A DNA stretch of 7,074 nucleotides from contig CAYTTV010000104.1 of the NCBI GenBank assembly GCA_964440915.1, positions 1-7,074 of the forward strand, read 5' to 3'. Position 1 is the stretch's first letter; each line of letters opens with the position of its first letter. A model generated the notes under the pieces. It was not told the DNA's origin and searched no databases. It worked only from the letters and a program-made list of their open reading frames with translations. A program made the position numbers and the translations under genes. Shown one piece after another: positions 1 through 6,880 of the stretch. The stretch is from CAMPJM01 sp964440915. Its GTDB lineage: Bacteria > Bacteroidota > Bacteroidia > Cytophagales > Cyclobacteriaceae.

Positions 1-4
1 ATTT

Positions 5-12
5 TATATTTG
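5..12 (+). promoter_or_regulatory. Candidate Bacteroidota -7 promoter element for the DUF1275 gene
   Basis: TATATTTG is an exact match to the Bacteroidota sigma-70 -7 consensus TAnnTTTG. It lies 38 bases before the ATG at 51, a plausible leader length. The matching -33 element would fall outside the left edge, so only half of the promoter can be seen. A short AAGGA at 38-42, 8 bases before the ATG, could serve as a ribosome binding site. Confidence 0.45.
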
Positions 13-50
13 AACAAAAACCTTAACTTAGAATTATAAGGATTTAAGAG

Positions 51-791
51 ATGTTTATAACAAAAGGGGAAAGACGGACATTTCATCAGAACATGGGCTT
101 GGCCACGCTGCTTTCTATGGGGGCAGGGTGTGTGAATGTTGCAGGCTTTTTAGCATTTTTCGTCTTAACGACAAACGTGACGGGGCATGTCGCCATGTTT
201 GCTGAAGAACTGGTCTATGGAAATTATAGAATAGCTTTATCACTACTCATCTGGATGCTTTTATTCCTCTTAGGAGCATTCGTTTCCTCTATCTTAGTAC
301 AGATTGGCATATCACATAAAAGAGTGGGACGTCCTCGCGTCAGTCCTATTATCCTCGAAATATTGCTTTTGTTGTTCGTAAGTATCTACGGCTATTTTTA
401 TTTTAAAGGAGACATCCAGGAGTCGAAGATATTAGCCGGGATATTGTTTTTTGCCATGGGGTTGCAGAATGCAATGGTAACCGTTGTTTCGGGCTCTATC
501 GTGAGGACTACTCACTTAACAGGACTTTTTACAGATTTGGGCATCGAGCTTGGGCTTTTGTTCTTAAAAAAAGAGAAGCGGCCTCCAAATGTAGGCAAAA
601 AGATATTGTTGCATAGTGCAATAATTTCATGTTTCTTTATAGGAGGCTTGATTGGCTCTCTACTGTTTCCCAAGGTCAGTTACTTGACTTTTATTTTTCC
701 TATTGTATGCCTGCTCATCGCATTGAGTTACACCTCAGTGAAAAAGGGCTATCATAGGATGAAAGAAAAGATAATTAACCATACGAATTAA
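51..791 (+). CDS. DUF1275 (YoaK-family) six-helix inner-membrane protein
   Basis: Predicted integral membrane protein of 246 residues, the usual size for the DUF1275/YoaK family, whose substrate and biochemical role are not established. Hydrophobic segments fall at about residues 16-40, 60-86, 99-118, 127-149, 187-207 and 210-228, so six helices are likely. Two family signatures are clear. The first is G26-x-x-N29-V-x-G32 leading to T44-G-H46; the second is G137-L-Q-N140-A leading to R152-T-T-H155-x-T-G158. They resemble each other, which suggests an internally duplicated fold. The start is the ATG preceded by AAGGA, behind an exact -7 promoter match. The C-terminus is short, basic and polar (K230 to the end), probably cytosolic. 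The next gene begins 68 bases downstream on the same strand with no evident terminator between them, so co-transcription is possible but not shown. The family assignment is strong; no function can be inferred from the neighbours. Confidence 0.88.
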   Translation: MFITKGERRTFHQNMGLATLLSMGAGCVNVAGFLAFFVLTTNVTGHVAMFAEELVYGNYRIALSLLIWMLLFLLGAFVSSILVQIGISHKRVGRPRVSPIILEILLLLFVSIYGYFYFKGDIQESKILAGILFFAMGLQNAMVTVVSGSIVRTTHLTGLFTDLGIELGLLFLKKEKRPPNVGKKILLHSAIISCFFIGGLIGSLLFPKVSYLTFIFPIVCLLIALSYTSVKKGYHRMKEKIINHTN

Positions 792-859
792 CCATAGCAG
801 AAAACATTGTAAGTAGAATCTCGTTATTTTTTCTATTCTAACCCAGACAAAGAAGTAAC

Positions 860-1240
860 ATGGAAGACATATTCAAGAAGTTCTTATACACAGGATTAGG
901 TTTGGCAGCCTTAACCATTGAGCAAGTGCAAAAAGGTGTTGACGAGTTGGTTTCCAATAAGAAAATATCTAAGGAGGAAGGACGTAAAATCGTAGAAGAT
1001 GTAGTACAAAAGACAACTTCAAAAAAAGAAGAGCTGGAAGGACAGTTTAAGAAACTAGCAGAGGAGGTCATGGAAAAGTTCAGCTTTTCCCGCAGCAAAG
1101 AATTAGAGGATTTGAAAAGACGCGTTACCATCCTTGAGGCCAAACATAACAAATCTTCAGCGCCGAAAACTTTCCAAGCTGTACCGGACAAGGCAAGCGT
1201 GACCACCCCATCAAAAAGAGGGAAAAAGCCCACTCCTTGA
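860..1240 (+). CDS. Phasin-like polyhydroxyalkanoate granule-associated protein
   Basis: Small, highly charged, helical protein of 126 residues resembling the phasin family (PHA granule-associated proteins of the PhaF/PhaI type). Phasins coat the surface of polyhydroxyalkanoate granules, but many family members occur where no PHA synthesis is known. Visible features in order are: a short amphipathic or hydrophobic helix at residues 4-20 (FKKFLYTGLGLAALTI); the family-like stretch E21-Q-V to V31 followed by I36-S-K-E-E-G-R-K, as in phasins, where a helix is followed by 'x-eeG'; a long coiled coil to about residue 96, with L82-x-x-L-K-R-R-V and L92-E-A-K typical of the phasin C-terminal coil; and a basic, Pro/Ser/Thr/Lys-rich tail (98-126), probably disordered. 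There is no signal peptide. The UbiB-like kinase gene starts 82 bases downstream on the same strand, a pairing I recall from other Bacteroidota. Whether it binds PHA granules or simply lipid surfaces cannot be told from here. Confidence 0.75.
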   Translation: MEDIFKKFLYTGLGLAALTIEQVQKGVDELVSNKKISKEEGRKIVEDVVQKTTSKKEELEGQFKKLAEEVMEKFSFSRSKELEDLKRRVTILEAKHNKSSAPKTFQAVPDKASVTTPSKRGKKPTP

Positions 1241-1322
1241 TGACCTAAATTCCACAGGCTGCCTATGATCCACCACCCCATTCCTCGTTAGGGTTATTGA
1301 TGTTTAGTCCTTAAATTACCAA

Positions 1323-3008
1323 ATGCTTTTTAATCAAACCTTTAAAAACATCAAGCGGATACGTGAGGTCATCCAAGTCCTCATTCAATATGGATTTGAA
1401 GATATGGTCTCTTCTACCCCACTCCATACGCTTGTTCCAGCAAAAGTGCGACTGCTATGGTCTCGTCAAAATAAGTCGGTGTTTGATTATAGCCGGTGGG
1501 AAAGAGTGCGCCTGGCAACTGAAGAGCTGGGCCCAACTTTTGTAAAGTTTGCCCAAATCCTGAGCAATCGCCCAGACGTGTTGCCAGAGGTGCTTATCCT
1601 AGAACTTCAGAAACTGCAAAGCGAGGTGCCACCCTTTGAGTTCGCATTGGCAAGAACAATTATAGAAAGAGAAAGCGGACGCCCCTTAGAAGACCTTTTT
1701 GTGGATATAGACAAAGTGCCCATTGGCTCAGCGTCTATCGGGCAGGTATACAAGGCTAAGCTGCATACGGGCGAAGACGTCGTCATTAAAGTGAAACGGC
1801 CTGATGTAAAAGAAACGATAGAAGCCGATCTGGTAATTATCAAAGAAATTGTCCGGCTCACAGAAAACTACCTCAAAAAACAAGGCGTACTCAATCCTCA
1901 TGACATTGTAGCAACTTTTGAAAAAACCATACGCAAAGAACTTGACTATCTGCATGAAGCCCGAAGTATCGAACAGTTCAGGTCATTGTATAATGATAAC
2001 CCCAAGCTGTACATTCCAAAGCCTTATAAAAATCTATCCACACCCGATATTTTGGTTTTAGAATATGTGAGCGGCTGCAAAATTACCGATGTGGCGCAAC
2101 AAACTGCCTGGGGGATTGATCCTCGCAATACTGCCGAAAGGGTCATGGACATCTATCTCACCCAATTTTTCGAATCCGGCCTTTTTCATGCGGACCCTCA
2201 CCCTGGCAATGTACTGGTACGAAAGGATGGCGTAATATGCCTACTAGATTTTGGCATGATCGGAAGGTTGAGACCCAATGACAAATATGCTTTTTCAGGT
2301 ATTTTTCTAAGCATGGCCCGAAAAGACGCAAGGTCCATGGCCTTATACCTCAAACGGTTGGCCATAGACGGAGAGATTTCCAATTTTGGAGCCTTTGAAT
2401 ATGATCTCAATGAGCTGATTGAGGACTTTGCCTCATTGGATATGGGAGAAATGAATGTAGCAGATTTTACCGCAGATTTTCAGGCCATTATCTATAACTA
2501 TCGGCTCAGCATTCCTCCTAGTGTTTTCCTTATCTTAAGGGCTCTGGTCATATTGGAAGGTATCGGAAAAGTAATCCATCCTCATTTCAAAACTTTTGAA
2601 TTTGTAAGACCCTACGGAAAAAAAATATTAAGAGAACAGTATTCCTGGGAAAACATAGGGCAGGAAATCTATCATTCTGCCTTGAGCCTGTACACCTTTA
2701 CGACCAATTTTCCCAGTGAGCTCAAATACATCCTCCAGAAGATTCGGAAAGGGCAACTTAATATTCAGTTAGAACACCATGGCTATAGGCCACTGCTGCA
2801 AACCTTAAATTTTAATGCCTTTAGATTTACGATGGCCTTAATAATTGGTGCTTTATTGATATCCTCCTCCATTATCATGACAGCCCCGTTGGCAGCACAT
2901 TTGGCAACTTCAGGAGGTATACCCTATTTGAGCATGATAGGATTTATAATTGCCGGATTCCTAGGTGTTGTCCTGCTGATAGCCACATTACGGGGACCCC
3001 GTTTGTGA
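1323..3008 (+). CDS. UbiB/AarF/ABC1 atypical kinase-like protein, membrane-anchored
   Basis: Member of the UbiB/COQ8/AarF protein-kinase-like family, 561 residues, the usual size. Family proteins bind ATP and support quinone biosynthesis or lipid handling at membranes. Motifs run in the expected order. The N-terminal KxGQ-region reads K75-F-A-Q78 followed by S81-N-R-P-D-V-L-P; the alanine replaces the usual glycine. The Ala-rich loop equivalent is P133-I-G-S-A-S-I-G-Q-V-Y143. The ATP-site lysine is K156 in VVIKVKRP. The ExD motif is E206-L-D208. The catalytic-loop equivalent is H289-A-D-P-H-P-G-N296 and the metal-binding motif is D309-F-G311. Two hydrophobic segments near the end (about 500-521 and 536-556) form the membrane hairpin common in the family. 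The start is the ATG after an A/T-rich leader with no clear Shine-Dalgarno sequence. Bacteroidota generally make menaquinone, not ubiquinone, so I give no ubiB symbol; the role may be menaquinone or lipid related. It follows the phasin-like gene and converges on fadD. Confidence 0.9.
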   Translation: MLFNQTFKNIKRIREVIQVLIQYGFEDMVSSTPLHTLVPAKVRLLWSRQNKSVFDYSRWERVRLATEELGPTFVKFAQILSNRPDVLPEVLILELQKLQSEVPPFEFALARTIIERESGRPLEDLFVDIDKVPIGSASIGQVYKAKLHTGEDVVIKVKRPDVKETIEADLVIIKEIVRLTENYLKKQGVLNPHDIVATFEKTIRKELDYLHEARSIEQFRSLYNDNPKLYIPKPYKNLSTPDILVLEYVSGCKITDVAQQTAWGIDPRNTAERVMDIYLTQFFESGLFHADPHPGNVLVRKDGVICLLDFGMIGRLRPNDKYAFSGIFLSMARKDARSMALYLKRLAIDGEISNFGAFEYDLNELIEDFASLDMGEMNVADFTADFQAIIYNYRLSIPPSVFLILRALVILEGIGKVIHPHFKTFEFVRPYGKKILREQYSWENIGQEIYHSALSLYTFTTNFPSELKYILQKIRKGQLNIQLEHHGYRPLLQTLNFNAFRFTMALIIGALLISSSIIMTAPLAAHLATSGGIPYLSMIGFIIAGFLGVVLLIATLRGPRL

Positions 3009-3025
3009 CGCTATCTTTCAGGTTG

Positions 3026-4681
3026 TTACCTCAACTCCTTCCGCAAAATTTTACCTACATTGGATTTTGGCAGCTCTTTCCTGAACTCCACTTCTTTCGG
3101 AACTTTGTACCGAGTCAACGTATCCTTACAAAAAGTGATCAGTTCCTCTTTGGTGAGGCTCTCATCCTTTTTCACCACGAAAATCTTCACCACTTCATTT
3201 GAGTGCTCATTCGGCACTCCTATCGCTGCCACCTCTAGCACTTTGGGATGCTGTGCCACCACATCCTCTATTTCATTGGGGTATACATTGAAGCCTGACA
3301 CATTGATCATATCCTTTTTTCGGTCCACAATAGAAAAGAAACCATCAGCATCCTCAATCCCTATATCACCTGTTTTAAACCATCCATCTATAAATGCTTT
3401 TTCTGTTTCTTCTTCCCTCTTCCAGTAGCCGGGCATTACTTGAGGGCCCTTCGCTACGATCTCTCCAGGTTCGCCTATTTTCACCTCATTCCCTTCTTCA
3501 TCTATGCATTTCAAAAGCGTACTCGGCAATGGTAAACCAATTGTGCCTATACGTTCTGTACCGTCTATAGGATTGCAAGTAAGCACAGGAGAGGTTTCTG
3601 ACAACCCGTAACCTTCGGCCAATGCCACGCCTGTCACCTCTTCCCATTTTCTGGCCACAGCTCTCTGAACGGCCATGCCTCCTCCAACGGCTACTTTTAA
3701 GTTTTTAAAGTCTATTTCATTAAATTTTTTCTGATTTAGCAACCCATTAAATAGTGTATTTACACCTGTTATAATTGTAAACGGGTATTTCTTTAGGTCC
3801 TTCAAAAACGAAGGCATGTCCCTAGGGTTTGTGATCAATATGTTTCTAGCCCCAATCTTTAGCATTGCCCAGCAATTAACCGTAAGGGCAAAAATATGAT
3901 ACAAAGGCAAAGCCGTAATCACCAACTCTTCACGCTCCCGCAGTTTTGGGATCATCCATTCAGAAATTTGCTCCATATTACTGATCAGGTTCCTGTGGGT
4001 AAGCATGGCTCCCTTTGATACACCTGTAGTTCCACCTGTATACTGTAAGTAAGCAATGTCAGTTCCATCAATTTCAGGGCGGGTATATTTCAGCTGCTTG
4101 CCTTGCTTGAGCACATCTTTAAAAGCCAATGCTGTGGGCAATTTATACGGCGGCACCATTTTTTTTACGTGCTTTACCACCAAATTTGTCGCAAAGCCTT
4201 TGATCCCTCCGAAAAGGTCACCAATTTCGGTAAGTATAATTGTTTCTATTTTTGTGTTCGGAAGCACCTTTTCTAAATTGCTGGCAAAGTTGGCCACAAT
4301 TACGATTGCTTTTACGCCAGAGTCTATGAACTGATGCTCCATCTCCTTGGGTGTATAAAGCGGGTTTGTATTCACCACTATAAGGCCAGCCCTCAACGCT
4401 CCAAACATGGCTACAGGATACTGAAGCAAATTTGGCATTTGTATGGCAATCTTATCACCCTTTTGCAGCTTGGCTACGTTTTGCAAATAAGCAGCAAAAT
4501 CAGTGGATAGCCTATCCACATCACAAAAGTTCAAGCTTTTGCCCATATTTTCGAAGGCGGGCATATCGCCGTATTTTTTACACGCCTCCTCAAACAAATC
4601 CACTAGCGAATTATACTTTTCGGGATTTATCTCTTTTGAAACTCCTTTAGGATAATGCTTAAACCATGGATATTCTTGCAT
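3026..4681 (-). CDS. fadD: Long-chain fatty acid-CoA ligase (FadD)
   Basis: Activates long-chain fatty acids with ATP and CoA to acyl-CoA through an acyl-adenylate, the entry step to beta-oxidation and lipid remodelling; acts at the inner face of the cytoplasmic membrane. It is a 551-residue ANL-superfamily enzyme. The P-loop is YTGGTTGVSKGA (214-225), the A5 motif EGYGLSET (356-363) and the FACS signature starts at GWFKTGD (433-439), with DRKKDM following and GFNVYPNEIEDVV after it. The C-terminal catalytic lysine is K544 in PKSNVGKILRKEL. The resemblance to E. coli FadD as I recall it is close over the whole length; the E. coli tail of about ten residues after RREL is missing. I chose the ATG at 4681 because it aligns exactly with the E. 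coli FadD start; the frame extends 12 codons further to a TTG at 4717, which is less likely. It lies downstream of the response regulator gene with a 212-base gap and its own candidate -7 element. The stop lies 17 bases from that of the convergent kinase gene. Confidence 0.95.
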   Translation of the reverse strand: MQEYPWFKHYPKGVSKEINPEKYNSLVDLFEEACKKYGDMPAFENMGKSLNFCDVDRLSTDFAAYLQNVAKLQKGDKIAIQMPNLLQYPVAMFGALRAGLIVVNTNPLYTPKEMEHQFIDSGVKAIVIVANFASNLEKVLPNTKIETIILTEIGDLFGGIKGFATNLVVKHVKKMVPPYKLPTALAFKDVLKQGKQLKYTRPEIDGTDIAYLQYTGGTTGVSKGAMLTHRNLISNMEQISEWMIPKLREREELVITALPLYHIFALTVNCWAMLKIGARNILITNPRDMPSFLKDLKKYPFTIITGVNTLFNGLLNQKKFNEIDFKNLKVAVGGGMAVQRAVARKWEEVTGVALAEGYGLSETSPVLTCNPIDGTERIGTIGLPLPSTLLKCIDEEGNEVKIGEPGEIVAKGPQVMPGYWKREEETEKAFIDGWFKTGDIGIEDADGFFSIVDRKKDMINVSGFNVYPNEIEDVVAQHPKVLEVAAIGVPNEHSNEVVKIFVVKKDESLTKEELITFCKDTLTRYKVPKEVEFRKELPKSNVGKILRKELR

Positions 4682-4734
4682 ATTAAAAATCAATCGTTTG
4701 TGATATATTTTTCTCAAAACACCTCATCACTTAG

Positions 4735-4742
4735 CAAATCTA
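4735..4742 (-). promoter_or_regulatory. Candidate -7 promoter element for fadD
   Basis: Read on the minus strand, TAGATTTG matches the Bacteroidota -7 consensus TAnnTTTG exactly. It lies about 53 bases upstream of the chosen fadD ATG at 4681, which would give a leader of roughly 45-50 bases. No TTG/TTTG is visible 19-21 bases further upstream, so the -33 half is missing or weak. If real, it would separate fadD transcription from the response regulator gene upstream. Confidence 0.35.
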
Positions 4743-4893
4743 TTCTGAAACTGCGTTTTGCTTTCACTCATGGGGTGCTTTCTTTTCTAATATTAAACTA
4801 TTTTTATTACTTCATCAAATAAATTATAGGGAAATACAGAACCCAGAAAGCCTTATGGCTGTATGCGCCTTCCTAGTAGGGAGCAATTGCCCA

Positions 4894-5295
4894 TCAACAC
4901 ATCTGCAATACTGAATATACTTTCTTGACGCTTAAAGGTTTTATGATATAGCTGCTGACATTATAATGCTTGGCCCTCTCTACATCTCTTTCGCTATCGG
5001 AGGTGGTCAACAAGACTACGGATATCACATTATGCGTCTTGATTCTTTCAAACTTTTCCAAGAACTGAAAAGCACCCATAAAGGGCATATTGATGTCTAG
5101 AAAAATAAGATTATTCTCTTTTTCCCCCTTCCCTTCTTTCAGCCAATGCTCTTGTATAAAAGCCAAAGCTTCACTGCCATCTCCAGCAATGTGCACTTGA
5201 CGAGCAATGCCCATTTCCGTAAGGATATCCATATTTACAAAATTTGTGATAGCATCATCGTCCACCAGCAGTATGTTGTCGAGTTTGTAGCCCAT
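4894..5295 (-). CDS. Single-domain response regulator (CheY-like receiver)
   Basis: Receiver domain alone, 133 residues, with no DNA-binding or enzymatic output domain, so it probably acts by protein-protein contact or as a phosphorelay intermediate downstream of a histidine kinase not seen here. The acidic pocket is D12-D13-D14 in ILLVDDD, the phosphoacceptor is D67 in FLDINMP, the conserved Thr/Ser is T97 at the end of beta-4 (VVLLTTS), and the conserved lysine is K119 in YIIKP. The stretch VDDDAITNFVN is typical of a Bacteroidota group of stand-alone receivers. A charged insertion, K53-E-G-K-G-E-K-E60, precedes beta-3. After D67-I-N-M-P the usual M-D/N-G-F/W-E-F-L reads M-G-A-F-Q-F-L, so the common glycine is A75. 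The start is the ATG at 5295; no good Shine-Dalgarno sequence is visible. It is divergent from egtB across about 220 bases and lies upstream of fadD on the same strand. Its partner and target are unknown. Confidence 0.92.
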   Translation of the reverse strand: MGYKLDNILLVDDDAITNFVNMDILTEMGIARQVHIAGDGSEALAFIQEHWLKEGKGEKENNLIFLDINMPFMGAFQFLEKFERIKTHNVISVVLLTTSDSERDVERAKHYNVSSYIIKPLSVKKVYSVLQMC

Positions 5296-5349
5296 AGCAC
5301 AAGATATGCAATTTTAAAATTGAAGCTGTTTCAGTAGTTTTATCTAAGA

Positions 5350-5382
5350 CAGATTTAATAATTAATTAAAAAGTAAGCAAAA
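5350..5382 (-). promoter_or_regulatory. Candidate -33/-7 promoter for the response regulator gene
   Basis: On the minus strand, TTTTG (5378-5382) is followed after exactly 20 bases by TAAATCTG (5350-5357), which has one mismatch to TAnnTTTG. The spacing fits the Bacteroidota -33/-7 arrangement and predicts a transcription start near 5343, about 48 bases before the ATG at 5295. The surrounding DNA is strongly A+T-rich, which raises the chance of a spurious match. It lies in the divergent region shared with egtB. Confidence 0.35.
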
Positions 5383-5518
5383 GGTTATCAAAAAGCCTCA
5401 AATCTTTAAGAGATACACACTCCTTTCACCTCCGCCCTTAAGAAAATCCATTCGAAATAGCGAAAACATTATCCTCGGTTTCAGTCTTTCTTTGATTAAC
5501 TAGTCCCTCGTGATATCT

Positions 5519-6796
5519 ATGCATACCTTAATAGAAAGCAATGCTTTGGCGCAACAGTTCTTCAACGTCAGAAAACAAACTGTGCAACTATGTGCTCCAT
5601 TAAAATCCGAAGATTTTTCGGCCCAGCCTGCTGAATATGTAAGCCCACCAAAATGGCACCTTGGCCATACTACTTGGTTTTTCGAAACCTTTTTACTTAA
5701 GTCCTATAAGAAAGGTTATAAACCATTCAGTAAAGGCTATGACTTTATTTTCAACAGCTATTATGAATCCGCAGGAAAGAGGATATTAAAAACCGAAAGA
5801 GGAAACCTAACTCGACCCACGATAGAGGAAGTTATGGCCTATCGATCTTATGTAGACACTGCCATGGGAGAAATGCTCGCCAAAAGCGAATCATTACCCC
5901 CAAAAGCCCAAGAAACGTTGGCGATTGGGCTTAATCACGAACAACAACATCAAGAGCTCTTAATCTATGATATCAAATATATTTTAGGTACCAACCCCCT
6001 ATTTCCTGCCTACTTCAACGAAAAGAAACATCCGCAAAAAGCCGTTGAAACTGTTTCACTGAAAAACAAAATCCAATATATCACCATAGAAGAAGGGCTA
6101 TATCAAGTTGGCCATTCAGGAGAAGGCTTCTGTTTTGACAATGAGCTGGGCAGCCATAAAGTATATTTACAAACTTTTCAAATACAAGACCGCCTCACCA
6201 CCAATGGAGAATACCTGGCATTTATGGAAGCAGGTGGTTATGGCCAATTTCAATATTGGCTTTCGGAAGCATGGCAATGGGTGCAAGAAAATGACATAAA
6301 ATCTCCTTTGTATTGGCATTATATTGATGGAGCATGGTATAACTATACCTTATATGGTCTGGAGAAGATAAACCTGGAAGACCCTGTAACGCACATCAGC
6401 TTCTATGAAGCCGAAGCTTTTGCCCACTGGAAGGAGCACCGGTTGTTGACAGAATTCGAATGGGAGATAGCCTGCAATACGCTGGAGAAAAAAATCCCAA
6501 TCGAAGCAAATTTATTGGAAGAAGGTTTACTCTTCCCTCGAAAAAAAGCGTGGGATTTTCAGTTTTATGGAGATTGCTGGGAATGGACCAGCAGTGCCTA
6601 TCGTCCCTATCCTTATTTCAAAGCGGCCCAAGGAGCACTAGGCGAATACAATGGTAAGTTTATGATCAATCAAATGGTGTTGCGGGGAGGATCCTGCGCC
6701 ACACCTCGTGACCACATCCGATCATCCTATAGAAATTTCTTTCATCCACATATGAGGTGGCCCATTTCGGGCATTAGGCTGGCCAAGGACCCATAG
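5519..6796 (+). CDS. egtB: EgtB-type iron-dependent sulfoxide synthase (ergothioneine biosynthesis)
   Basis: Predicted non-heme Fe(II) enzyme that uses O2 to join a cysteine-containing thiol to trimethylhistidine (hercynine), the C-S bond step of ergothioneine synthesis. The cytosolic protein has 425 residues. The N-terminal DinB-like four-helix domain (about 5-155) carries the predicted iron triad H50 (WHLGHTTWFFE), H140 and H144 (NHEQQHQE). A tandem tyrosine, Y81-Y82 (FNSYYE), is placed like the active-site pair I recall from the Chloracidobacterium enzyme. The C-terminal FGE-sulfatase/lectin-like domain (about 187-422) shows GDCWEWTSS (351-359), YRPYPYF (361-367), RGGSCATPRDH (389-399) and RSSYRNFF (401-408). 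No methyltransferase domain follows, so OvoA is unlikely; no SenB/SenC neighbours suggest a selenoneine role. Whether the thiol is cysteine or gamma-Glu-Cys cannot be told. I chose the ATG at 5519; an in-frame GTG at 5510 adds three residues. The upstream TTTCTTTG (5487-5494) is only a weak -7 match. No egtD is seen within the 278 bases downstream. Confidence 0.9.
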   Translation: MHTLIESNALAQQFFNVRKQTVQLCAPLKSEDFSAQPAEYVSPPKWHLGHTTWFFETFLLKSYKKGYKPFSKGYDFIFNSYYESAGKRILKTERGNLTRPTIEEVMAYRSYVDTAMGEMLAKSESLPPKAQETLAIGLNHEQQHQELLIYDIKYILGTNPLFPAYFNEKKHPQKAVETVSLKNKIQYITIEEGLYQVGHSGEGFCFDNELGSHKVYLQTFQIQDRLTTNGEYLAFMEAGGYGQFQYWLSEAWQWVQENDIKSPLYWHYIDGAWYNYTLYGLEKINLEDPVTHISFYEAEAFAHWKEHRLLTEFEWEIACNTLEKKIPIEANLLEEGLLFPRKKAWDFQFYGDCWEWTSSAYRPYPYFKAAQGALGEYNGKFMINQMVLRGGSCATPRDHIRSSYRNFFHPHMRWPISGIRLAKDP

Positions 6797-6880
6797 ATTC
6801 GGTACTGTCCCTGTCCTAAGAGCAGGCCTTTCGCTTAGAAACACACTTTTCCTTTATATGGCTTGTAAATGAGAGAGATT

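Noticed and set aside
807..832. TTG plus TATTTTTT as a promoter for the phasin-like gene
   Set aside because: Spacing is only 15 bases and the -7 element lacks its final G; T-rich DNA gives such matches by chance.
838..1281. Minus-strand 147-codon open frame covering the phasin-like gene
   Set aside because: Antisense shadow of the phasin gene: composition is Ser/Leu/Phe/Cys-rich without family features, while the plus strand encodes a recognisable helical protein.
3060..3428. Plus-strand 122-codon open frame inside fadD
   Set aside because: Lies antisense to the C-terminal domain of a highly conserved FadD; Ser/Thr-rich translation typical of a shadow frame.
4682..4717. Upstream TTG start extending FadD by 12 residues
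   Set aside because: The ATG at 4681 aligns exactly with the E. coli FadD start, and the extension has no counterpart there.
4818..4893. Possible terminator after the response regulator gene (AGCC-ATAA-GGCT on the minus strand)
   Set aside because: The stem is only four base pairs and no run of T follows, so it is too weak to call.
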